Under the pieces are notes generated by a model. The model ran no database searches. It was not told the DNA's origin and worked only from the letters and a program-made list of their open reading frames with translations. 64,000 nucleotides of DNA from contig JAFZPP010000007.1 in NCBI GenBank assembly GCA_017550285.1, positions 82,934 through 146,933 on the forward strand, read 5' to 3'. Position 1 is the stretch's first letter. Each line of letters opens with the position of its first letter. Source of the stretch: Oscillospiraceae bacterium. Its GTDB lineage: Bacteria > Bacillota > Clostridia > Oscillospirales > Ruminococcaceae. This document shows, in pieces, positions 16,675 through 25,860 of this stretch. The position numbers were made by a program, and so were the translations under genes.

Positions 16675-18909
16675 ATGGCAAAGCGACTTTTAATCGGTGT
16701 CATTGTCTGTGAGACGGAACAGCTGATGCAGCGCCGCCTGATCAAGGGCATCACGGCGCAGGGCTATGCACTGGACATGGATATCGCCGTATTTTCATGT
16801 ATTACAAATATTCGGGAAATGACGCCCTATCAGAAGGCAGAATTCAATCTGTTCAACTATATGCATCTGCCTTCGTTTGACGGAATCCTGTATCTGCGTG
16901 ACTCGTTCCACTGCGAGGAGGAGAAGCTGGTTCTCGATGCGCTTTTGCAGGAGCAGAAAATTCCGGTTCTCGTGCTGGATGACGATACGAGTCCGTTCCC
17001 GTATCTGATGATGGACGACCGTACCGGCTTTGCTGCAATCACATCGCACCTGATTCAGAAGCACGGACTGACCGATCTGCTCTGCTTTACCGGCACCAGG
17101 GGACATTATACCGCAGAGCAGCGTGTGCTCGGCTTCCGTGACGCGATGGAGGCGGCGCATCTGCCTGTGACCGATGATATGATTCTCTACGGTGATTACT
17201 GGCACGATGCTGCAAGAGCACTTGCGCAGGAGCTGATTGACGGCAAGCGCAGACTGCCGCAGGGCGTCGTCTGCGGCAATGACCCGATGGCGATGGCACT
17301 CTGTCACGGCTTGATCGGCAACGGCATCCGCATTCCCGAGGATGTGATGATTACAGGCTATGATGCCTCACTGACCGAGACACGCAGCATGATTCCGCTG
17401 ACAAGCTATGTCAGAAAGAATTTCCTGCTCGGCGCACAGGGCGTTGCAAAGCTGTATCAGATGATGACCGGCGAGAGCTGTACGCTGACCGAGGCGGAGC
17501 GCGTGGAGGTCATTACGGGCGACAGCTGTTCCTGCGGCGTGGATGTGGACTATCTCAAGCATCAGATTCGCGTCGAGGAGACGCAGGAGAGCTTCCGCAC
17601 CATGTTCCGCACGAGCAATATGAGCAGTAATCTGACCAGCAAACAGACGCTTGACGAATGCATGACCGAAATCCGCAAGCATATCTATCTCATCCGCGAT
17701 GTACAGGAGTTTTTTATCTGCCTGTGCGAGGACTGGGAGGGCGGCGGCGCGCTCGAGAATCCGGCGGAATACCGGCGCGAGGGCTATCCGAAGCATATGC
17801 TCTTAAAGCTCTTTGACGAGCCGGGCGGCGGTGTTGTGACTAAGCCCTTCCAGACAAGCAAAATGCTCCCGCGTCTGCATGAGGAGCGCGAGAAGCCTGC
17901 CTGCTATTTCTTCTCACCGCTGCATCATGACGACCGTGTATTCGGCATTGCGGCACTGAGCTTCGGCGAGCGGCTTGATACCTACGATCAGGTTTATTGC
18001 GAGTGGATTTCCGTAATCAATATTGCGCTGGAATTCGTCCGCATGCAGACCTATCTCAAGCGCTTCAATAACCGCATCTATCTCTCGTCGATCCGCGATT
18101 CGCTGACGGGTCTTTATAACTACGAAGGCTACCGCAAATTCTCGCGCGAATGCTTTGAAGCAGCGAAGAATGAGCACCGCCGCTTCCTGCTGCTCTATGC
18201 GAGCTTTGATTCGCTGCGGCAGGTCAATGAGACCTACGGGCATTCCGAGGGCGACAGCGCCGTTACGGTGCTTGCCAATGCGATGAACAACAGCTGCACG
18301 ACCTATGAACGCTGTGCACGCATTGAAGATGCGGAGTTTTCGATCATGGGCTATCAGGATTACGAGGAAGACGCCTGCCAGCGCATGATGTATGCGATTT
18401 CGGGCTATCTCGAACACTATAACCAGAGCTCCTTGAAGCCCTATAAGCTGTCGGCGAGCTTCGGCTATTTCTGTGACTATATTGCACCGAATACAACACT
18501 TGAGGAGATTACGGCAATGGTCACGGCAAGGCTTGAGGAGAGCCGTGCGACGCGCCAGAATGAGAAGGCATCGCCCTATTACCGTGAGTTTGTCAATCTG
18601 CGCGAGCGAATCTACAGCAATCCGCAGGAGGACTGGAGCATTGATTCGATGTGCCGCGATCTGATTCTGAGCCGCGGTTATTTCCAGAAGCTCTATACGC
18701 GCTGCTTCGGCATCAGCTTTACGCAGGATGTCATCAACAGCCGCATTGAGCTTTCCAAGCGCCTGCTCTCAAGCACCGATTACAGCATCGCCTATATCGC
18801 AGATCAGAGCGGATACAGCAATTATGTCCACTTTATGCATCAGTTCAAAAAGATCGTCGGCATCACCCCGACCGAGTACCGCAAGCGCAAGCGGCAGACA
18901 GAGGACTGA
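16675..18909 (+). CDS. Chimeric regulator: LacI-type ligand sensor, GGDEF-like domain, AraC DNA-binding domain
   Basis: A 744-residue soluble one-component regulator. Residues 1-285 form a periplasmic-binding/LacI-type ligand domain without the usual N-terminal HTH (GVIVCETEQLMQRRLIKGI; VVCGNDPMAMALCHGLIGNGIRIPEDVMITGYD). A Cys motif SCSCG follows near 285. Residues 300-475 are GAF-like. Residues 485-615 are a degenerate GGDEF domain (DSLTGLYNYEGY; HSEGD; signature replaced by EDAEF). Residues 635-740 are an AraC/XylS double HTH (IADQSGYSNYVHFMHQFKK). It is monocistronic. A paralogue lies beside the xylanases at 60195, so a carbohydrate ligand is a fair inference. Confidence 0.88.
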   Translation: MAKRLLIGVIVCETEQLMQRRLIKGITAQGYALDMDIAVFSCITNIREMTPYQKAEFNLFNYMHLPSFDGILYLRDSFHCEEEKLVLDALLQEQKIPVLVLDDDTSPFPYLMMDDRTGFAAITSHLIQKHGLTDLLCFTGTRGHYTAEQRVLGFRDAMEAAHLPVTDDMILYGDYWHDAARALAQELIDGKRRLPQGVVCGNDPMAMALCHGLIGNGIRIPEDVMITGYDASLTETRSMIPLTSYVRKNFLLGAQGVAKLYQMMTGESCTLTEAERVEVITGDSCSCGVDVDYLKHQIRVEETQESFRTMFRTSNMSSNLTSKQTLDECMTEIRKHIYLIRDVQEFFICLCEDWEGGGALENPAEYRREGYPKHMLLKLFDEPGGGVVTKPFQTSKMLPRLHEEREKPACYFFSPLHHDDRVFGIAALSFGERLDTYDQVYCEWISVINIALEFVRMQTYLKRFNNRIYLSSIRDSLTGLYNYEGYRKFSRECFEAAKNEHRRFLLLYASFDSLRQVNETYGHSEGDSAVTVLANAMNNSCTTYERCARIEDAEFSIMGYQDYEEDACQRMMYAISGYLEHYNQSSLKPYKLSASFGYFCDYIAPNTTLEEITAMVTARLEESRATRQNEKASPYYREFVNLRERIYSNPQEDWSIDSMCRDLILSRGYFQKLYTRCFGISFTQDVINSRIELSKRLLSSTDYSIAYIADQSGYSNYVHFMHQFKKIVGITPTEYRKRKRQTED

Positions 18910-18913
18910 ACAC

Positions 18914-18948
18914 AAAAAGACTGCATCGGAAACCGGGGCAGTCTTTTT
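18914..18948 (+). terminator. Terminator after the 744-residue regulator
   Basis: AAAAAGACTGC / GCAGTCTTTTT hairpin. Confidence 0.82.
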
Positions 18949-19045
18949 GATCGGACAGAGAAGTTTTCGCGGTGCCGGCTTCATATTCTGCTGCTTGATT
19001 TTTTTGCCCTGATATGATATCATAGATGCGAAAGGTCGTGGTGCA

Positions 19046-19528
19046 ATGTCAGCAATTCAACATCCGTTTCCGCCGCTCTATGATGCGCAGTCGGAGATTC
19101 TGATTCTCGGCAGCTTTCCCTCAGTCAAATCGAGAGAGCAGCAGTTCTTCTACGGACATCCGCAAAACCGTTTCTGGCGTGTGACGGCAGCCGTTTGCGG
19201 CGATGAGATTCCTGTGACGGTTGCGGAAAAGCGTGCATTCCTGCTGCGGCATCACATTGCGCTGTGGGATGTGATCGCGTCCTGTGAGATCACGGGCAGC
19301 TCCGACAGCAGCATCCGCAATGTTGTCCCGAATGACCTGACGCCGATTCTTGCGGCAGCCGATATCCGGCAGATTTATGTCAACGGCGGCACCGCAGCAA
19401 AGTATTATGACCGTTGTCAGAAGCCGGTGCTGCACAGGGATGCCATACGCCTGCCCTCGACCTCGCCGGCAAATGCGGCATGGAGCCTTGATCGTCTGAT
19501 CGGCGCATGGACGCAGATCAGGTTATAA
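19046..19528 (+). CDS. Deoxyinosine (hypoxanthine)-DNA glycosylase, UDG superfamily
   Basis: Removes deaminated purine bases from DNA. The 160-residue protein matches the small HDG branch of the uracil-DNA glycosylase superfamily: ILGSFPSVKSREQQFFYGHPQNRFW near the N-terminus (active-site loop and substrate pocket), ALWDVIASCEITGSSDSSI in the middle, and LPSTSPANA at the C-terminal DNA-intercalating loop. GAAAGG ribosome site. It is a single gene ending at a terminator facing hemW. Confidence 0.87.
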   Translation: MSAIQHPFPPLYDAQSEILILGSFPSVKSREQQFFYGHPQNRFWRVTAAVCGDEIPVTVAEKRAFLLRHHIALWDVIASCEITGSSDSSIRNVVPNDLTPILAAADIRQIYVNGGTAAKYYDRCQKPVLHRDAIRLPSTSPANAAWSLDRLIGAWTQIRL

Positions 19529-19529
19529 A

Positions 19530-19580
19530 CAAACCGCCGCCCGATACAGCGCAGAAGCGTTGATCGGGCGGCGGTATTTT
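19530..19580. terminator. Bidirectional terminator between the DNA glycosylase gene and hemW
   Basis: Stem CCGCCGCCCGAT / ATCGGGCGGCGG, 12 bp, followed by TATTTTT. Confidence 0.85.
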
Positions 19581-19581
19581 T

Positions 19582-20664
19582 CTAATCATCGAGTAATTGT
19601 GTCAGTACCGCATTGGAGACAAGAAAGCCTTCCGGCGTCATGCGCAGCGTTTTGCCGTCCGATTCCAGATACTGCGGGATCAGCGGCTTTGCACGGCGCA
19701 TCAGGCGGAAACGGCTTTCGGGGACACTGTCCATGCAGATGCCCTCTGCCATGCGCAGTCCGAGCATGATGCGCTCGGATTCGCTCTCTGCATGCGGTTC
19801 GGTGACCGTCTGTATTTGTGCCGGTGCGGCACAGAATGCCTCCAGATCGCGGCTGACGGCATAGCGTACACCGCCGTAACATGAATGCGCTGCCGGTCCG
19901 ATGCCGTAATAGGGCTCCAGCCGCCAGTATTTGCAGTTGTGGCGGCTTTCCGCGCCTGCCCGCGCAAAATTTGATATCTCATAATGATGAAAACCGGCTG
20001 CGGTCAGGTTCTCATGCATCTGCATATAGCGGTCGGCTTCTGCCTCATCATCCAGCAGTGCAGGCGGATGTGCGGCATATGGTGTCTGCGGCTCAATTTT
20101 GAGCATATATGCGGAAATATGCGAAACGGGCAATGCCGCCGCCGTTTCCAGTTCATGCGCCCACAGAGCTTCACTTTGCTGTTTCAGTCCGAGCATCAGG
20201 TCGATTGACAGATTTGCAAAGCCTGCATCCGCGGCGCGCAGAACGGCGTTAAGTCCCTGCTGCGGCGTATGCTTTCGCCCGAGGATGCCGAGAATCTCAG
20301 CGTCGAGGGACTGGATGCCGAGCGAGAGCCGGTTGATGCCGGCACTGCGCCATGCTGCGAGCCGGTCTGCGGTCGCTGTCAGGGGATTTGCTTCGAGTGT
20401 GATCTCGGCATCTTCGCTGAGCTGACAGCGCTGCCGGAGCGTATCCAGCATCCGTGCAATCAGATCAGCAGGCAGCAGCGAGGGCGTTCCGCCGCCGAAA
20501 TAGACCGTATCTGCATCGAGCCCCATAGTCAATGCGCTGAGATTGCGGCAGACGGCGTCTGCATAGCGCTGCACGGTCTCCGCGGAATACCGCACCGAAT
20601 AGAAATCGCAGTAGGGGCATTTGGTCGCACAGAACGGCACATGGATATAGATTCCGGCGCTCAT
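19582..20664 (-). CDS. hemW: HemW-like radical SAM protein (coproporphyrinogen oxidase-related)
   Basis: A 360-residue radical SAM protein of the HemW/HemN-like group, thought to be a heme chaperone rather than a coproporphyrinogen oxidase. The cluster motif HVPFCATKCPYCDFYS gives the CxxxCxxC triad at the N-terminus. YFGGGTPSLLP and the LEANP strand bind SAM, and the C-terminal HemN-type domain starts near residue 300. The start codon overlaps the stop of the upstream zinc-ribbon gene, so they are translationally coupled. lepA lies upstream, as is common in Firmicutes. Confidence 0.9.
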   Translation of the reverse strand: MSAGIYIHVPFCATKCPYCDFYSVRYSAETVQRYADAVCRNLSALTMGLDADTVYFGGGTPSLLPADLIARMLDTLRQRCQLSEDAEITLEANPLTATADRLAAWRSAGINRLSLGIQSLDAEILGILGRKHTPQQGLNAVLRAADAGFANLSIDLMLGLKQQSEALWAHELETAAALPVSHISAYMLKIEPQTPYAAHPPALLDDEAEADRYMQMHENLTAAGFHHYEISNFARAGAESRHNCKYWRLEPYYGIGPAAHSCYGGVRYAVSRDLEAFCAAPAQIQTVTEPHAESESERIMLGLRMAEGICMDSVPESRFRLMRRAKPLIPQYLESDGKTLRMTPEGFLVSNAVLTQLLDD

Positions 20665-20981
20665 TCGCGCTTGATTGCTTCGGTGAGCCTGCCGATGAAC
20701 ATATCGAACAGGAAACCCAGCACGAACGCTGCAATCAGCGGTACAACGCCGAACAGCAGCACCTGCTTTTTATTGCCCGGCTCATGCGCAAAATAGACAA
20801 TGATAATCATAACGAACGCCGCGAACCGCAGCACGGAGTTTACAATCAGCGACAGCTTGCCGTTGACGCAGCGCACGCCGCATGCAGGGCATGGCTTGCC
20901 GGAACTGCTCATGCCGCCGCAGAGTGCTTTCTGCAAGGGTGTAAAGGTCTTTTTTCCGCAGTGCGGACAGGTGTATTTCAT
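20661..20981 (-). CDS. Small zinc-ribbon membrane protein
   Basis: About 106 residues. The N-terminus is a zinc ribbon (YTCPHCGKK...GKPCPACGVRC), followed by two membrane helices (FAAFVMIIIVYFAHE; VLLFGVVPLIAAFVLGFLFDMF). The ATG at 20981 is preceded by CGGAG; an ATG at 21002 in the same frame has no good ribosome site. Its stop overlaps the hemW start by four bases. Function unknown. Confidence 0.7.
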   Translation of the reverse strand: MKYTCPHCGKKTFTPLQKALCGGMSSSGKPCPACGVRCVNGKLSLIVNSVLRFAAFVMIIIVYFAHEPGNKKQVLLFGVVPLIAAFVLGFLFDMFIGRLTEAIKRE

Positions 20982-21121
20982 GGGAATCATCTCCGGAATC
21001 AATTTGATTGAGAAATTGCAGTACGCCGATGATATGCAGACCGTGCATATATATCAGGCGGAAGCTGTCAATATGCGAATATTCTATGAAGGAAAAACGT
21101 CCTCCTGCTTTCCTTGTGCAG

Positions 21122-22927
21122 TTAATCTTCGTCGTATTTGAGCACTGCCATGAATGCCTCGGACGGTACCTCGACCGAGCCGAGCTGACGCATACGCTTT
21201 TTGCCTTCCTTCTGCTTCTCGAGCAGCTTCTTTTTACGGGTGATATCGCCGCCGTAGCACTTGGCAAGGACGTCCTTGCGCAGTGCCTTGACCGTCTCGC
21301 GTGCGATGATCTTGCCGCCGATCGCCGCCTGAATCGGTACTTCAAACAACTGCCGCGGGATATTCTCCTTCAGCTTCTCTGCAATCTTTCTTGCACGCGG
21401 ATATGCCTTTGTATCATGCACGATAAATGACAGTGCATCGACGATTTCGCCGTTGAGCATGAAATCGAGCTTCACGAGCTTCGATGCCGTATAGCCGTCG
21501 AGCTCATAATCAAGTGATGCATAGCCTCTGGTACGGGATTTGAGTGCGTCAAAGAAATCGTAGATGATCTCATTGAGCGGCAGCGTATAGTGCATCTCAA
21601 CGCGCACATCGTCAAGATACTGCATGTCTTTGAAAATGCCGCGGCGCTCCTGACACAGGTCCATGATGCCGCCGACATACTCCTTCGGTGCAAGAATCGA
21701 CGCCTTGACAATCGGCTCCTCTGCATTCGCAATGTTGGCAGGGTTGGGATAGTTCGAGGGATTGTCGATCATGAGCACCTCGCCGTTTGTCAGCGTGACG
21801 CGGTAGATAACCGAGGGTGCGGTTGTGACAAGATCAAGGTCATATTCACGCTCCAGACGCTCCTGAATGATCTCCATGTGCAGCAGACCGAGGAATCCGC
21901 AGCGGAAGCCAAAGCCCAGTGCAACCGATGTTTCCGGCTCGAAGGTCAGGGCAGCATCATTGAGCTGGAGCTTTTCAAGGGCGTCGCGCAGGTCATTGTA
22001 ATGCGCACCGTCAGCAGGATAGATACCCGAGAAGACCATGGGACTGACCTTGCGGTAGCCGGGCAGGGGTTCTGTGCAGGGATTCTCCGCGAGTGTGACC
22101 GTATCGCCGACGCGCGTATCGCCGATGCTCTTGATCGAGGCGGTCAGGTAGCCGACCTCACCGGCACGCAGAATGCCCTTGTTGATGTGCTCTGTTGCGC
22201 TCATGACGCCTGCCTCGACGATCTGAAATTCTGCGCCGGTTGCCATAAGTCTGATGCGGTCTCCGGTTCTGACAGTGCCTTCCTTGATGCGGACATAGAT
22301 GATAACGCCCTTGTAAGAATCGTAATAGCTGTCGAAAATGAGCGCCTGCAAGGGGGCGCTTTCATCGCCCTCCGGTGCGGGGATATCGCTGACGATGCGC
22401 TCGAGCACCTCCTCAATATTCGTGCCCATTTTTGCCGAGACGCGAGGTGCATCAAGGCAGGGGATGCCGATGACATTCTCGACCTCCTGTGCAACGCGGT
22501 CAGGCTCGGCAGAGGGTAGGTCGATCTTATTGATGACCGGTACGATCTCGAGATCAGCCTCGACGGCGAGATAGGTGTTGGCGAGCGTCTGCGCCTCAAT
22601 GCCCTGCGAAGCGTCAATGATCAGGATTGCGCCCTCGCATGCGGCAAGCGACCGGCTGACTTCATAATTGAAGTCAACGTGACCGGGCGTGTCGATCAGA
22701 TTGAAGCGATAGGTTTCGCCGTCTTTTGCGGTATAATCGAGCGCAACGGCACGCGCTTTGATCGTGATGCCGCGTTCACGCTCAATATCCATATTATCGA
22801 GCAGCTGTTCCTCCATATCGCGGCTGGCGACGGCACAGGTCTTTTCGAGGATGCGGTCTGCGAGTGTCGATTTGCCGTGGTCGATATGGGCAATGATGCT
22901 GAAATTGCGAATGTTGCGGTTTGCCAA
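21122..22927 (-). CDS. lepA: Elongation factor 4 (back-translocating GTPase)
   Basis: Ribosome-associated translational GTPase of the LepA/EF4 type, 601 residues. G1 is [15 protein letters not shown], followed by [17 protein letters not shown] and VINKIDLP. Domain II, the EF-G-like V domain and the LepA C-terminal domain ([24 protein letters not shown] and the basic [15 protein letters not shown]) follow. The start is a TTG at 22927, seven bases after GGAGG. In-frame ATGs upstream would add 6-12 residues and ignore that site. Confidence 0.95.
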   Translation of the reverse strand: MANRNIRNFSIIAHIDHGKSTLADRILEKTCAVASRDMEEQLLDNMDIERERGITIKARAVALDYTAKDGETYRFNLIDTPGHVDFNYEVSRSLAACEGAILIIDASQGIEAQTLANTYLAVEADLEIVPVINKIDLPSAEPDRVAQEVENVIGIPCLDAPRVSAKMGTNIEEVLERIVSDIPAPEGDESAPLQALIFDSYYDSYKGVIIYVRIKEGTVRTGDRIRLMATGAEFQIVEAGVMSATEHINKGILRAGEVGYLTASIKSIGDTRVGDTVTLAENPCTEPLPGYRKVSPMVFSGIYPADGAHYNDLRDALEKLQLNDAALTFEPETSVALGFGFRCGFLGLLHMEIIQERLEREYDLDLVTTAPSVIYRVTLTNGEVLMIDNPSNYPNPANIANAEEPIVKASILAPKEYVGGIMDLCQERRGIFKDMQYLDDVRVEMHYTLPLNEIIYDFFDALKSRTRGYASLDYELDGYTASKLVKLDFMLNGEIVDALSFIVHDTKAYPRARKIAEKLKENIPRQLFEVPIQAAIGGKIIARETVKALRKDVLAKCYGGDITRKKKLLEKQKEGKKRMRQLGSVEVPSEAFMAVLKYDED

Positions 22928-22961
22928 TGGAATACCTCCGTTCATGATTGCATTCAAAAAC

Positions 22962-22990
22962 ATTATACCATATTATTGCAAAAAAAGCAA
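22962..22990 (-). promoter_or_regulatory. Promoter of lepA
   Basis: Minus strand: TTGCTT, 17 bases, TATAAT, about 35 bases before the TTG start. Confidence 0.72.
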
Positions 22991-23245
22991 GCTGAGAGAA
23001 GCCGCTTTTCATTGAAGAAAAAGGAGGAAGGAGAAAGGAGCGCATTCGGACTGATTTGCAAATGTACATCCTGAGAGCTTTAGATCAATGCCAGCGGGTG
23101 CTCCTCGCCTTTAGATCAGAGGAAGAAGCGCTGCGCTGCAAAAATAAAACCGTTTCCGTCGAGGAATGTCGAAAACGGTTGACACGATCACAGACGAGTG
23201 ATATGATAAAATGAATCATAAGCGACGGAAAGGGATGCAGAAAAC
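22991..23245. promoter_or_regulatory. Spacer upstream of the Spo0A_C-like gene
   Basis: Contains a purine-rich run at 23016-23040 and an inverted repeat AACCGTTT / AAACGGTT at about 23148-23180. A plus-strand promoter TTGACA-17-TATGAT at 23179-23207 overlaps the right arm of that repeat, which could therefore be an operator. No coding signal seen. Confidence 0.55.
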
Positions 23246-23578
23246 ATGAAGCAAGAAAAGGATGGGACTGCGAATCGTGAAGCGGCAGTGCGTGTGTTTC
23301 TGGAGGAGCATGAGCTCCTTGCGGACTGTCTCGGCTTTCAGATGCTGGTAAAGGTGATCGTCAAGGCGGATGCAATGCCCGAAAAGCCGCTGATGCAAAT
23401 TTGTGCGCTCGTTGCTGCGGAGGAGAATTGCTCTGCGCAGGACATTTACCGCAGTATCCGCAGCGCTGTTTTGTCTGCATGGGAGTGCTGCGCACTGGAC
23501 AGCCGCATGAATCCGGAGGAATTTGTCACATACGCCGTAAACTGGCTCAGAAATGCTCCGGACACTTACTGGACTTAA
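23246..23578 (+). CDS. Stand-alone Spo0A C-terminal-like DNA-binding domain protein
   Basis: A 110-residue protein. Residues 28-105 resemble the sigma-factor-like DNA-binding domain of Spo0A: GFQMLVKVIVKADAMPEK, then DIYRSIRSAVLSAWE matching the recognition-helix region (VERAIRHAIEVAW in Spo0A), then NPEEFVTYAVNWLRN matching the last helix. There is no receiver domain, so it cannot be phosphorylated like Spo0A. It may be a constitutive or adaptor-type regulator. Assigned by residue pattern only; moderate confidence. Confidence 0.65.
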   Translation: MKQEKDGTANREAAVRVFLEEHELLADCLGFQMLVKVIVKADAMPEKPLMQICALVAAEENCSAQDIYRSIRSAVLSAWECCALDSRMNPEEFVTYAVNWLRNAPDTYWT

Positions 23579-23647
23579 TCCGCAGGAGCAGAATCTGTCT
23601 GCGGCTGTGCTGCTGATTTTTTATCTCCTGTTTTCCGCGCTGCATAG

Positions 23648-23676
23648 TTGACAAAAGCACAGGGATATGCTATAAT
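23648..23676 (+). promoter_or_regulatory. Promoter of the zinc-ribbon/ispD/ispF operon
   Basis: TTGACA, 17 bases, TATAAT (full consensus), about 47 bases before the first start codon. Confidence 0.85.
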
Positions 23677-23722
23677 GTCGGTAAGCGCCGATGCGGCGTA
23701 ATTGCGAAGGAGGAACCGAATT

Positions 23723-24340
23723 ATGGCAATCGAATTTTTTGACAAACTGACCGCTTCTGTATCCAGAACAGCAAAGCAGGTTTCCGACAATGCAAAGACC
23801 CTCGCGGATAAAAACCGGATCCGCAAGGATATTGCGGCGTTCGAGAATGAGCTGCGCAACCGCTACCGCGATATCGGTGAGAAATACTTTACGGAAACAT
23901 GCGATAACCCTGCACCGGATTATGCAGAGATGTTTACGGCGATCAATGAGCTCAAGGCAAGTCTTGAGGCAAAGCAGCACGAGCTGGAGGCACTGGAAGG
24001 CTCCGTTGCGTGTCCGGAGTGCGGCAGACCGATTATGATCGGCTCGAAATTCTGCCCGAACTGCGGCGCTTCGGCTCCGGCGGTACAGGCTCCTGCACAG
24101 GCTCCGGCAGCGGTTCAGCCGATCTGCCAGTTCTGCGGACAGGCACTCGCTCCGGATGCGCTTTTCTGCGCTGCATGCGGCAATAAGGTTCCTGAGCAGC
24201 CTGCTCAGCCCGCTGCACCCGTTACGCCCGAAGCACCGGCACAGCCCGTGCAGAATGTCTGCCCGAACTGCGGCGAAGTGCTGAGCGCGGATGCGCTGTT
24301 CTGCGCAGTCTGCGGTACCAAGGCACCCGGCGTTGACTGA
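23723..24340 (+). CDS. Zinc-ribbon protein with coiled-coil N-terminus
   Basis: A 205-residue cytoplasmic protein. Residues 1-90 are a helical coiled coil (EFFDKLTASVSRTAKQVSD; ELKASLEAKQHELEALEG). Three zinc ribbons follow, separated by Ala-Pro-Gln linkers: CPECGRPIMIGSKFCPNCG, CQFCGQALAPDALFCAACG and CPNCGEVLSADALFCAVCG. AAGGAGG lies nine bases before ATG 23723. The stop is followed almost at once by ispD. No specific function known for this architecture. Confidence 0.8.
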   Translation: MAIEFFDKLTASVSRTAKQVSDNAKTLADKNRIRKDIAAFENELRNRYRDIGEKYFTETCDNPAPDYAEMFTAINELKASLEAKQHELEALEGSVACPECGRPIMIGSKFCPNCGASAPAVQAPAQAPAAVQPICQFCGQALAPDALFCAACGNKVPEQPAQPAAPVTPEAPAQPVQNVCPNCGEVLSADALFCAVCGTKAPGVD

Positions 24341-24343
24341 TTG

Positions 24344-25063
24344 ATGCCGATGAAACGAAAAGATACTGCTGCCATTCTGGTCTGCGCCGGAAACGCGACC
24401 AGAATGGGCGGCATCCATAAGATCCTGCATTCTCTCGGGGATACAACGGTTCTGCATCAAGTGCTCCGCAGCTTTTGCCAATGCGAAAGTATTGCGGGGC
24501 TTGTTGTTATCTGCCGGAAGCAGGATATCGACGAATTCCAGCGCTCCATTGCGGAGATTGAGGATGAACTGCATCAGCCCGTCACGGTGACCGCAGGCGG
24601 AGAGACCCGTCAGCAGAGCGTGCAGAACGGCGTCAGCGCGCTGCCGTTTGATGCAGCGTATATTGCAGTCCATGACGGCGCAAGACCGCTGATCCGTCCT
24701 GCCGATATCGAGCATGTGATTGCAGATGCGCGCATTTCAGGTGCAGCGACGCTCGGCGTGCCGGTCAAGGATACGATCAAACTCGTGCAGGACGGCATCA
24801 TCAAAGAAACGCCGGAGCGCGCACTGCTCTGGCAGACACAGACGCCGCAGGTATTCCGGCTCAATCTGTACCGTCAGGCGATGCAGCTTGCAGCGGAGCA
24901 GGGGAAGGATTATACCGATGACTGTCAGCTTATGGAGGCGCTCGGCGTGCCTGTCACGATGACCGAGGGCGCCTACAGCAATATCAAGCTGACAACACCC
25001 GATGATTTTGCAGTCGCTGAGGCACTGCTCAGGTTGAATGAGGAGGAAGAATCCAATGGCTGA
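24344..25063 (+). CDS. ispD: 2-C-methyl-D-erythritol 4-phosphate cytidylyltransferase
   Basis: Transfers CMP to MEP in the non-mevalonate isoprenoid pathway. About 239 residues with the nucleotide-binding [40 protein letters not shown], and the C-terminal [16 protein letters not shown]. The start follows the previous stop by three bases, so translation is probably coupled. ispF overlaps its end. Confidence 0.93.
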   Translation: MPMKRKDTAAILVCAGNATRMGGIHKILHSLGDTTVLHQVLRSFCQCESIAGLVVICRKQDIDEFQRSIAEIEDELHQPVTVTAGGETRQQSVQNGVSALPFDAAYIAVHDGARPLIRPADIEHVIADARISGAATLGVPVKDTIKLVQDGIIKETPERALLWQTQTPQVFRLNLYRQAMQLAAEQGKDYTDDCQLMEALGVPVTMTEGAYSNIKLTTPDDFAVAEALLRLNEEEESNG

Positions 25064-25544
25064 TTTTCGCATCGGTCACGGCTATGACGTACACCGGCTG
25101 ACTGAAAACCGCAAGCTGATTATCGGCGGCGTCGAGATTCCGCACCGGCTCGGACTGCTCGGACATTCGGATGCGGACGTACTGACGCATGCTGTCATGG
25201 ATGCCATGCTCGGCGCACTGGCACTCGGTGATATCGGCAAGCATTTCCCTGACAGCGATCCGCAGTATGCGGGCGCGGACAGCATTGCACTGCTGCGGCA
25301 TGTCACGGCGCTGATTCGCAGAGAGGGCTGGATACTGGGCAATCTCGATGCGACGATTCTTGCACAGGCTCCGAAAATGGCGCCGCATATCATGCAGATG
25401 CGTATGAATCTCAGCGAGGCAATCGGCTGTGATGTTTCGCAGGTCAGTGTCAAGGCGACGACCGAGGAACGTCTCGGCTTTACCGGCAGTGAGGAGGGCA
25501 TCGCAGCGCATTGCGTTTGCCTTTTATGCAAATCAGAAATGTGA
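25056..25544 (+). CDS. ispF: 2-C-methyl-D-erythritol 2,4-cyclodiphosphate synthase
   Basis: Cyclises CDP-ME 2-phosphate in isoprenoid synthesis. The 162-residue protein has the metal site GHGYDVHRL at the N-terminus, [17 protein letters not shown], and the C-terminal [27 protein letters not shown] chose ATG 25056, with AGGAGG nine bases upstream; it overlaps ispD by eight bases. The intermediate gene ispE is not here. Confidence 0.94.
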   Translation: MADFRIGHGYDVHRLTENRKLIIGGVEIPHRLGLLGHSDADVLTHAVMDAMLGALALGDIGKHFPDSDPQYAGADSIALLRHVTALIRREGWILGNLDATILAQAPKMAPHIMQMRMNLSEAIGCDVSQVSVKATTEERLGFTGSEEGIAAHCVCLLCKSEM

Positions 25545-25557
25545 AATTACGAAATAT

Positions 25558-25597
25558 GATACAGAGCACGGGACTGTCCTGTGCTCTGTTTTTTTGC
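25558..25597 (+). terminator. Terminator after ispF
   Basis: Stem ACAGAGCACGGGAC / GTCCTGTGCTCTGT followed by seven T. Confidence 0.88.
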
Positions 25598-25860
25598 TGT
25601 ATGCAAAATTGTGTGCTGACGGATGATAACAATGAACTATCTGTGTGGTGGGCTTTATAAATGCTTTATGCTTTCTTTATTCCATTTATCCTTATATATA
25701 AATCGTGCGCGCAAGCGCACACCGCAACTCCTCACTCCTCGCTTCTAACTCAAAATACTTCCTCCTTCTTCCCTTCTCCTTCCTCCTTTCTCCCGCTGAA
25801 CGCCGTACCTTGCTTTTGACGTTAAAATATGGTATAATGGTTCAGGAAAGAAGGCATAAC
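25598..25860. promoter_or_regulatory. Spacer before the DMT transporter
   Basis: Holds a long pyrimidine-rich run at about 25740-25795, roughly the complement of the purine-rich run at 23016-23040. A promoter TTGCTT-17-TATAAT lies at 25810-25838. No coding signal. Confidence 0.55.

Noticed and set aside
25740..25795. Pyrimidine-rich run resembling the complement of 23016-23040, considered as a mobile repeat
   Set aside because: The similarity is low-complexity only, with no terminal inverted repeats or target duplication.
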